Positions 44,498 through 53,800 of a stretch of DNA of 55,775 nucleotides are shown in pieces. The DNA is from Candidatus Omnitrophota bacterium (lineage in GTDB: Bacteria > Ratteibacteria > UBA8468 > B48-G9 > JAFGKM01): contig JAMWDI010000008.1 in NCBI GenBank assembly GCA_023819375.1, positions 1 to 55,775 on the forward strand, given 5' to 3'. Position 1 is the first letter of the stretch; each line of letters opens with the position of its first letter. A program made the translations under genes and the position numbers. The notes under the pieces are model-generated. The model was not told the DNA's origin. It did no database searches and was given only the letters and a program-made list of their open reading frames with translations.

Positions 44498-45523
44498 ATG
44501 GATAATACATTTCATATTCAATGGCATATAACGGATAATTGTCATTTAAGATGCAAGCATTGTTATCAGGATAATTTTTCTTCAAAAAATGACCTTCCTT
44601 TTGAAAAACTTATTTTAATTTATTCCAATATATGTGAATTCCTTGAAAAAAATAATAAAAAACTTGTTATTGATATAACTGGTGGTGAACCATTTTTACA
44701 TAAAGATTGGAAAAAATTAGTTGAAAAAATTATAAAATCTGACTATGTTGAAAAAATTGGTATAATTACAAATGGTTTACTTCTTGATGACTTGATTATT
44801 TACGAAATTGAAAAAAATAAAATAATATTAAAAATTTCTACAGAAGGAGTGGAAAAAGAATCCTATGAATTTTTTAGAGGGAAAAATTATGAAAAATTTA
44901 TAAAAATTTGTGAGAAAATTAAGGATATAAAAACAGAAAAATACTTAATGTTTACTCTGCTTGAGAAAAATTGGAATGAAATTTTTAATATTTTTGATTT
45001 TGCTAAAAATTATAATTTTAATGGAGTAATTATAGAAAGATTTATTCCCTATGGCCTTGGTAAGAAGTTAAAAGAAGATGTTATTTCCTTTGAAAAATGG
45101 GTTTTAATAACAGAATTTTTACATAAAATTTGTAATATAAAATTTGAAATTTCGGATATTGTTGAATTCAAAGGTTATATGGTTAAAATTAAAAAAAATT
45201 GTTATGAACTGTATGGAAGTCAATGTATTGTTGGAAAATATGGAATTGCCATTATGCCTGATGGAAAAGTTTTTCCGTGTAGAAGATTTCCTCTTTCAAT
45301 AGGTAATCTTTTGAAAGATAGATTGATTGATATATGGAGAAATTCTGAAGTATTGAATAAAATAAGGAATAAAAGTTTTTTGAAAGGTATATGTAAAAAT
45401 TGTATAATTGATAATTGTATTGGATGTAGAGCACTTGCTTACAGTATTTATAATGATTTTTTAGAGGAAGATCCTCTATGTTATTTAAAATTTAAAATAG
45501 GAGGAAAAAATGAAAATAATTGA
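44498..45523 (+). CDS. Radical SAM/SPASM protein
   Basis: Protein of 341 residues. C15, C19 and C22 in NCHLRCKHC form the Cx3Cx2C motif that binds the radical [4Fe-4S] cluster. GGEPFLHKDW follows for S-adenosylmethionine binding. The C-terminus has a SPASM-like cysteine series from IMPDGKVFPCRR through GICKNCIIDNCIGC to DPLC, expected to bind one or two more clusters. Related enzymes modify peptides (AlbA, PqqE), proteins (anSME) or sugars. No small precursor peptide is evident on either side. It overlaps the SDR gene by 14 bases and starts the operon that runs to 55533. Confidence 0.88.
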   Translation: MDNTFHIQWHITDNCHLRCKHCYQDNFSSKNDLPFEKLILIYSNICEFLEKNNKKLVIDITGGEPFLHKDWKKLVEKIIKSDYVEKIGIITNGLLLDDLIIYEIEKNKIILKISTEGVEKESYEFFRGKNYEKFIKICEKIKDIKTEKYLMFTLLEKNWNEIFNIFDFAKNYNFNGVIIERFIPYGLGKKLKEDVISFEKWVLITEFLHKICNIKFEISDIVEFKGYMVKIKKNCYELYGSQCIVGKYGIAIMPDGKVFPCRRFPLSIGNLLKDRLIDIWRNSEVLNKIRNKSFLKGICKNCIIDNCIGCRALAYSIYNDFLEEDPLCYLKFKIGGKNENN

Positions 45524-46334
45524 AAAAATTTTCTCTTTAGAGGGAAAAGTAGCAATTGTAACAGGAGGAGGAGGAATTTTAGGATCAGAGATCGCAAAAG
45601 GACTTGGGCTTGCAGGAGCAAAGGTTATTATTGGAGATATAAAAAATTATAAAGAAGTTTCTGAAAATTTGAAAAATTTAGGAATTGAAAGTGAAGGAGA
45701 ATATCTTGATGTTTTTGACAGGAATTTACTGGAAGAGGTAGCAAAGAAAGTCATAAATAAATATGGGAAAATTGATATTCTTATTAACGCAGCAGGGGGA
45801 AACATAAAAGAAGCAACAACATCTCCTGAACTATCTTTTTTTGATATTCCTATATCTGCTCTTGAAAAAGTGGTTGCTTTAAATCTTTTTGGTGGAGCAA
45901 TTTTACCTTGTCAAGTTTTTGGAAGATATATGGTAAAAAACGAAAATGGTGGTTCAATCATAAATATTTCTTCAATGAACGCTTTCAGACCTTTAACAAG
46001 AATTCCAGGATACTCTGCAGCAAAAGCAGCAGTAAGTAATTTCACTCAATGGCTTGCTGTCCATTTTGCTCTTGAATATAATAAAAAATTAAGAGTAAAT
46101 GCAATCGCTCCAGGTTTTTTTCTTACACAACAAAATAGATATCTATTAATTGATGAAAATGGGAATTTAACTGAGAGAGGGAAATCAATAATTTTACATA
46201 CTCCTATGGGAAGATTTGGAAATCCAGAAGAACTTGTTGGAGTATGTATTTTTCTATCTTCTGATGCTTCAAGTTTTATTACAGGAACAGTTATTCCAAT
46301 TGATGGTGGTTTTAATGCTTATTCAGGAGTTTAA
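45510..46334 (+). CDS. SDR oxidoreductase, D-mannonate oxidoreductase-like
   Basis: Classical short-chain dehydrogenase of 274 residues: TGGGGILG at 18-25, INAAGG, catalytic Tyr168 and Lys172 in PGYSAAKAA, and a C-terminal GTVIPIDGGFNAYSGV. The last string is typical of the SDR branch annotated as D-mannonate oxidoreductase (fructuronate reductase), which would link to the KDG-kinase-like gene in a uronate pathway. Alternatively it acts on the product of this operon. AGGAGG precedes the ATG within the end of the radical SAM gene. Confidence 0.82.
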   Translation: MKIIEKIFSLEGKVAIVTGGGGILGSEIAKGLGLAGAKVIIGDIKNYKEVSENLKNLGIESEGEYLDVFDRNLLEEVAKKVINKYGKIDILINAAGGNIKEATTSPELSFFDIPISALEKVVALNLFGGAILPCQVFGRYMVKNENGGSIINISSMNAFRPLTRIPGYSAAKAAVSNFTQWLAVHFALEYNKKLRVNAIAPGFFLTQQNRYLLIDENGNLTERGKSIILHTPMGRFGNPEELVGVCIFLSSDASSFITGTVIPIDGGFNAYSGV

Positions 46335-46336
46335 AA

Positions 46337-47842
46337 ATGAAAATTTCAAAATATTTAGAAAAAGTAAAGAATGAAAATTTAAAAAGATTAATTGAAAAAT
46401 ATATTAAAAAAATAGGAGATGAAGATGTTATTCTAATAAGAGTCCCTGCAAGAATAAACTTACTTGGAACACATATAGAACATCGTGGTGGATTTATAAA
46501 CACACTTGCAATTGATAAAAACTTATGGTGCTTTGCCGGAAAAAGAAATGATCTTAAAGTTTATATTTATGATTTAGAAGAAAAAAAATACCCAGAACAA
46601 GTTATAGATCTTGAAAAAGAATTGCCTGAGAAGGGAATTAATTGGCTTGATTTTATTAGAAAAGTAAAAATTATACCAGGTGAATGGAGTAACTATATAA
46701 AAGGTGCATTTTTATATTTAATGAATAAACTTCCACAAATAGAAATAAAAGGTTTAAATTTGTTTTTTTACGGTGAAATCCCAACAGGTGCTGGGTTAAG
46801 TTCATCTTCTGCTATGGTGGTTGCAACAATGGTAGCACTTATTCATCTTTATAATTTACCAATTAAAAAAGAAGAACTACCAGAAATGTGTGGGGAAGCA
46901 GAATGGTATGTTGGGACAAGAGGAGGAAGTGGAGATCATGCTTCAATGATTTTAGGAAAGAAAGGATATATAACTCATATAAGATTTTTCCCCTTCATAA
47001 TTGAATACATTCCATTTCCTGAAAATTATCAAGTAATTTGTTGCAACTCTCTTATAGAAGCCAAAAAATCAGCAAATGCTAAAGATATTTTCAATGAAAG
47101 AATTGCTTCCTATGAAATTGGTTTAAAATTAATAAAAAAGAAATTTCCTGAATTGAAAGAAAAAATTAATTACGTTAGAGATATAAATGTAAAAAACCTT
47201 GAAAGCAACACAAAAATATATGAAATTTTACTTGCTCTTCCTGAAAAATTGACAAGAAATGAGGTTTATGAACTTTTGCCAGAAGAAAATTTAGACCGAA
47301 TTTTTGAAACTCATAGAGAACCAAAGGAGGGATATAAAATAAGAGATGTTATGTTATATGGAATAAGTGAATGTGCAAGAAGTGAGGTATGTGCTGAATT
47401 TTTAAAAGAAGGTAAAATAAAAGATTTTGGAGAGTTAATGTTCATTTCTCATGATGGAGATAGAGTTGTAAGATTTTTGAAAAATGGGATAAAAAGAAAA
47501 TGGAATTATAGCGTGAATGACAAATATCTTTTGAAACTTATAGAATATTCAAAAAGTAAAAATATGAAAAATAGAAAAAAAGCAGAAATTTATTATCAAC
47601 CTGGTGCCTATAGATGCAGTATAGAAGAAGTTGACTTTATTGTTGATACAGTTAAAATAATTAATGGAGTTATAGGAGCAAAAATTACAGGGGCAGGACT
47701 TGGTGGATGTGTGGTTATTTTAGTAGAAGAAAAAAAGGCAAATGAAGTTTTAGAAGTTTTAAACGAAAAATATTATAATCCAAGGAAACTTGAATTTGCT
47801 TCTTTTGTTTGTAAATCTGTAAATGGAGTAGAAATAATTTAA
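46337..47842 (+). CDS. GHMP-family kinase, divergent galactokinase relative
   Basis: Protein of 501 residues, longer than the usual 350-400 of galactokinases. Motif 1 reads RVPARINLLGTHIEHRGG (35-52), motif 2 PTGAGLSSSSAMV, and motif 3 AKITGAGLGGCVVIL near the C-terminus, so ATP binding and the fold are intact. In galactokinase motif 1 is GEHTDY, whose Glu and Asp contact galactose; here the corresponding residues are Thr45 and Glu48, with His49. The substrate is therefore probably not galactose. The gene follows the SDR after two bases and precedes the giant gene by 16. Confidence 0.82.
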   Translation: MKISKYLEKVKNENLKRLIEKYIKKIGDEDVILIRVPARINLLGTHIEHRGGFINTLAIDKNLWCFAGKRNDLKVYIYDLEEKKYPEQVIDLEKELPEKGINWLDFIRKVKIIPGEWSNYIKGAFLYLMNKLPQIEIKGLNLFFYGEIPTGAGLSSSSAMVVATMVALIHLYNLPIKKEELPEMCGEAEWYVGTRGGSGDHASMILGKKGYITHIRFFPFIIEYIPFPENYQVICCNSLIEAKKSANAKDIFNERIASYEIGLKLIKKKFPELKEKINYVRDINVKNLESNTKIYEILLALPEKLTRNEVYELLPEENLDRIFETHREPKEGYKIRDVMLYGISECARSEVCAEFLKEGKIKDFGELMFISHDGDRVVRFLKNGIKRKWNYSVNDKYLLKLIEYSKSKNMKNRKKAEIYYQPGAYRCSIEEVDFIVDTVKIINGVIGAKITGAGLGGCVVILVEEKKANEVLEVLNEKYYNPRKLEFASFVCKSVNGVEII

Positions 47843-47858
47843 ATAAAGGAGTGTAAAA

Positions 47859-50800
47859 ATGGAAGAAAGAAAATTTGTAAAGAGATTGCTTTCAAGTAAT
47901 TCAAAAGATGAACTTTTGGATTTACTTTCAATTTATGAGAAATTTCCTATCTCTAAAAAAGAAAAAATCAAAAATTTACTTCTTAAAGAGGAAAATTGTG
48001 ATTGGTATATAGATTTCCTCTCTAATGAAAAAGAGGAATTAATCAAAAAGAAAAAAATTTCTGCTTTTTTGCTGGCAAGAAAAACATTTGGTATACCTTA
48101 TGATAGAAAGAGAGTTAAAAAAATTATAGAAACAGAAAAAGACCTTGAACAATTAAGATATAAAATATATGAAGCAATAAATGAAACATACAATGATACT
48201 TTTGATGAAGAATGTGCAAAAAGAATAGCAGAGAAAGCAAGTAAAGAAAATAGAAGAATTGTTTGTGGAAGATTTAGTCGTGCTTTTTACATAGATGCTT
48301 TACTTCTTGCCAATTCCCGCCTTATTGCGTGTGAAAAGTTTAAAGAAAATTTAAATAAACTAAATGAAAAAATTAAACAATTAAAATTTTTCCCATCTTA
48401 TCTTTATACTGAAATTAATGAACTTGATTATCTTTTAAAAGAAAAAGAAACAGCAAAAGCACAGATTTTAAGTTCTTTAAAAAAACTGGAAAAAGACCTT
48501 ATTGATTATGAATTAAAACTTATACAGAATTTTAATGAAGGAAAAATAGAAAACAAAATTTATGAAAATGATAGAAAAGTCATTGATTCTATTAGAAAGG
48601 AAATATTGGAGTTCAAAAGAAAAATTGAAAAAGAAAAAGGTAGGCCACCAATTTATATGGTATTTTTCCAGAGAATTTTTCCAATAGATGCAATTTTTAT
48701 GGGACTTCTAAATGAACTTATGGATCCATTCTTTGGAGAAGATCCTCATATAGATGAACTTTTAAGTGAAGGAGGAGAGAATATCTATGTAACCCCTGGA
48801 ATGAAAAACTGGTTAAAAGTTTGCGATGACTGGATAGAAGCACTTCCTGCTTATGCTTCATATGAAATAATACCTGAAAATGGTTCTTATAAATTCAAAC
48901 CCTATGTTCAAAGAAATATTCTTGAAGAGATGTATAGAGCAAACGCAGATAGTTGGGCAGAAAATATTAATGATGTTATGCTAACAGAACATTTACAACT
49001 TGCCAGAGAATTTATTGCTGATTTATTTAAAATAAAATACAAAAATGAAGATGAGTTGATTAAAAAATTAGGGAAATTCAAAGAAGAAGTTTCTATGGTA
49101 GCCGCATTAATTGAAAAAACATATGAAAATCTTATTGAAAATATTGGACGTATCTGTGAGAAGGAAAATATTTTGAGATTTGATGGGTTAAAAAAGATAA
49201 TTGAAGAGAGAAAAGATATAATTAGTGAAATACCAGTAGAAATTAAAAATAAAGAGTCTTTCAAAAAAATACTACAAAATCTCATTAAAAAATATAATCT
49301 GGAAGAAAAAGTTAAAGAATATCTTGAAAACTTTCATAGAAAAAGAAGAAATTTACCATCAGTTCATGTATTGACAACTTTAGGGCCAGGAGAAACAGAG
49401 TTTAACGTTAAAAATTGGCTTGAAGAAGGGATGCTCCTTTATAATTTTATTAAGAAAAATAACTTATCTGGAAAAGTCGAAGAAAAAAGAAAAATTTGGA
49501 AAGAAAATATCATAAAGGTTGGTGAAAAAATTGTAAAAGAAAATAATCTTGAAAGTGAAGTTTATAAACTTGACGAAAAAAATTTTAAAGAGGGAATTGT
49601 AAAAATCCTTTTCGCTTATCCTGATATAGGTAAAGAGGTTGCCAAACTTTGCATTCTTTTGATAAATGAGGGACAAAATTTCAATAAAGATAATTTTGTG
49701 GCGAAAGAACCAAATGAAATCATTAAGGAATTGCCACCAGAAATAAAAGAAAAATTAGGAACAAATAAATTAACTGAAGAGGAGGCAGAAAAATTAAAAA
49801 ATTTAAGACAGGAATTGGTTAAAAAATACAATCTTGAAAAAAATGTATCCACATTTTTAAAAGACTACCTTCATCCTGTTTACTCAAAAGTTAATGCACA
49901 GAGGCAAGTAATCACAGAAGAAGGTCTATTAGAAGAACTAAATAAACCGATATATAGATATGAAGCCAAAGGGGCATACAAAAAATATAATCTTCTGTAT
50001 ACTCCAAGTAGAGTTGACCTTGGAGCAAAAGAAGTTTATTCAGTAAGAGATATCCCGAAATGGGTTGGAGGGATTGATAATTACTCTGCACTTTCTGGAA
50101 AATCACTTTATTCTTTATATAACATTGCAGGTCCAACTGTCGTTCCCTCAACAAGAATTGCTGAATTTTTAAAAGTTGGTGAAAATTTCTTCTCAAGGGG
50201 TGGGGTTTTTTATTTATCTCTTACTGCTGGAATTAATCTTGATGTTTTAAGATTTGGAGAATTTGAATTTTTCAGAAATCAATGGAATATGAGAGGAGAT
50301 AGAATAGTTTTACCTTCTGGTGAAACATATGGTGGATTTTGCGTTCCAAAAGAATTTAGTTTACTTTATGCAATAATAATTTCAGCAGTGGATAAAGAAA
50401 CTTCAAGTAAAATACTTAACTCTTTTGGTATTCCAGAAAAACTTCATGAAATAGTAATTTCTGATTTGAGAAAAGTTCTTGCATGGAGATTAGATTTCCA
50501 ACTTGAAATTGACTGGGAAGGCAAAGCACTTTCTTATTTATATTCAAAATATCCTGAATATTTTAAAATTTATGGAGAACCTGTTTATCTATCAAGATTA
50601 CCTCAAATTGCCTTAACGCTTGAAAAAATGGGAATAGTAATTCCTGAGGGTGAAGAAGAAAGAATAAATGAATTTAAACTTACATACTGGGTAAACAAAA
50701 AAGCGCAGGGATTAGAAGAAATAAACAGAATAGGACCTTTCAGGAAAGTAAAACTTATTTATGATCTTATAAAAAGAGCAAGAGAAAAAAATAAATATAT

Positions 50801-53800
50801 TGTTCCTGATGATGCTTTAATTGGAGTTATGGATGTCAGTTATAAAGAAAGTGAAGTGGAAGATGGAAGATTAATACCTGTATCTGATGTAAGGTTTAGT
50901 GCTGGTTGTAGAAAATTAGAAATTTATAGTTTAGTTGCCGAAAAACATATTTTACTTGATATAGATCCAGAAGGAAGAGAAATCATAAAAGAAATTTTTA
51001 AAAATTTTGTTCCACCAGCAGATATAAGAATTGTTGGCAGATGTACAGGTTCAGATATTTTAAATCATGTCCCCAATTCTGGTCTTGAAGAAATAAAAAA
51101 TGAAGTTCTTGAATATTTATACAAAATAGGTCTTGATGAAAATTTAATAAAAACTAACTGTATTGTTTATGGTGGAGACATAAAAAAATGGGTTGGAATA
51201 AGGGAAAGAAGTGTTGAAGAAATAAATAAAATATATAATGACTTAAAGGGAAAAATCCATCTTTTAGTAATAGATAAAAGAGGTCCATTTTCTTCATATA
51301 AAATAGCAGTTAGAGGAGTTGATTTTGTTGATTTAGGAATTCCAGATCCAGAATTACTTCAACTGATTGACAATCTACCAGAATTTATATATTTAATTAA
51401 AAAGGATAGGCCTTTCAGTGCTCTTGTTTTTGCTGATGGAACATCTGGTGCAAGAAGACCATCATTTGCTTATGGTTATCCAAATTGTAGAAGAAAAGTT
51501 AAAGAACTTTTTGCTATTGAAGAAAAAGCAGTTTATGGTTGTCTTGGAATTGGGAAGGAAACTATTGATGAGTGGAGAAAAGAAATGGAGATTGAAAGAA
51601 GTTTAAGTAAGGAATTACTGGATTCAGTTTTAAATGAAAGTAAAACAAGTTTTTTAGAAAATATGAAAAAAATAAGAAACTATATTATTAAAGAAAACAA
51701 AGTTGACCAGGCTATACTTGAAGAGCAACAAGCAAAAAGAATAAACAATTGGAATTTAAAGGATAAAGTTTACACAGAGACATTTTTACATTTATCTAAA
51801 GAAAATAACTACGAATATTTTGATTTTGGGAAATGGTTAATATTTGGTGGAATATTTTTGTTAAACGGGAAATATACAAAAAATGAAGTTGAAAATTTAA
51901 GAAGTGAATTTGAAAGAAAATTAAAGAAAATCTTAAAAGAAGAAAGGAAGCCCTATAGCAAAAAAGAAATTGATTTTATTATAGAGAAATATTTTAGACC
52001 AATTTATATACCTGAATTAAAAACAAAATATGAGGAAATAAGCACCGGACTTGCAGGTTCTTTAAAAGCAGCAGAAATACAAACACAGGCACTTGCAAGA
52101 TGGCAGGAAAGAAAAAGAGAATATGAAAAAATAAAGAATTTACAAAAAAGAAAAGAAAATTACAAAAACTTTGATTTTACTTCTTTGAAAAATTTAGCAC
52201 TTGAAGAAATTTATAACAAAGCAAAAGAAATTCTTGGAGAACCGCAAAGAATGATACCACCTGAAGTTTTTGGAAAGTTCCTTGCTATTTCAAAAGTTTA
52301 TATTGAAAAATTAATTTATGAAACAAAAGAAATTCAGGAAAAGGAAAAACTTTTAAATGAAATAGAAAACTTTTTCAATTCATCAGAAATAAATGAAGAA
52401 AACTACATCAATTTTGCTACACTTATCTCAAATTTACCTAAATATAAAGAAAATGATTTAAAATTTTATGAAAAAGTCTGTATGGCCCTTGAGTTACTTG
52501 ATATATCCTTCCTTCTTGAACTGGTTTCAAACTGTTATACCGAAAATGAATTTAATACTGCAATAGCAAAATTTCTTGATAGAACTGTCAACAGCCATAT
52601 TTTTGATTATTTACCATATCATTATCATAGAGAGCGCTCTCCTTATTTTGAAAAATTATCAAGAGACCTTAAATTTAAATTTGCCTTTAAATTTCATAAA
52701 TTTCTTTATTCTCATTTAAGATATCTTGTGTGTGAAAAAACTGATTTGAAGTATTATTCAGAAGAATATAAAGAACTTTATATAGGAAATATTTTAGAAA
52801 AGAAAAAAGCAATAGGAATAAAAGGAGAAACAGAAGAAGAAATTTTCTGGTTCCATTATGCAAGAATAAGAGATGCTGTTGTTTTAAAGTATGAGGGCTT
52901 TGGATATCCAGAAATTTATACAGATGTAGAAATAGAGGACATTAAAGCCAATGAAAGAGTTAACGTAGTTATTGTATATCCCTATGGTAATACTACTGTT
53001 CCTGTTGCTTTACAACAAGGGCCCAAATTTGCCCAAAATAAAATCAACCTATTTCTTACTGCATTTCCTGAAGTAAAAGAAATAAATGACTATAAAATTC
53101 TACAAATAAAAGAAGGAATGATATATCTTTCTGAAGACGAATTAAATCATATCAGAGAAAAATATCAAAAAATTGTTCAACTAAAATCTGACTTTGTATT
53201 CCTTTCTTTTAAAAATCCAGTAACTGCACATGCCATATTTTTCCACTTTACTCATCCATTAAGACCTTATATTGACCATTTTAAAATTCCAATTATACAA
53301 CCATTAATATGGGAAGCAGCAACACACTTAAAATGTGAATTACCAAAGATGCTTGCTGGATCAGGAGTAAAAGTTCCTGAACAAATAAACTGGTATATGA
53401 AAGATACTGAGAAATTTAAAGACAAGGCAAAAGAAAAAATAAGGGAAAAAATAAAGAATCTTGCCAAAAAATACGATACAATCATTGTAAAATGTGAAAA
53501 AGAGTCGGGAGGAAGAAAATCAATGATTTTACCTGTAAGAGAAAATGGCAAATATCTTGAAGAAAATATAGATAAACTTACAGATTTAGTTTACGAAATT
53601 TCCTTAACTGATAATGCTGTAATTCAGGAAGTTATAAAATCTAGAGTGAGACAACTCTATACAAGAGAATTTCTTGAAAATGTTGTAGAAAGATTTGCTA
53701 AAATTGGAATTCCAGTCTTAATTGATAGAGAACCTCAAACACCACTATATTCCTATTTTAGACAAATTGTTGTCCTTGGAAAAGAAGGTTATAAAATATC

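Noticed and set aside
44433-45530. Search for a RiPP precursor peptide beside the radical SAM/SPASM gene
   Set aside because: The upstream gap is 65 bases and the downstream gene overlaps; no small frame with a ribosome site was found.
48908-49285. 125-residue minus-strand frame inside the giant gene
   Set aside because: It is a shadow of the plus-strand coding sequence, with serine/phenylalanine/isoleucine-rich composition typical of reverse-complemented AT-rich genes and no ribosome site.
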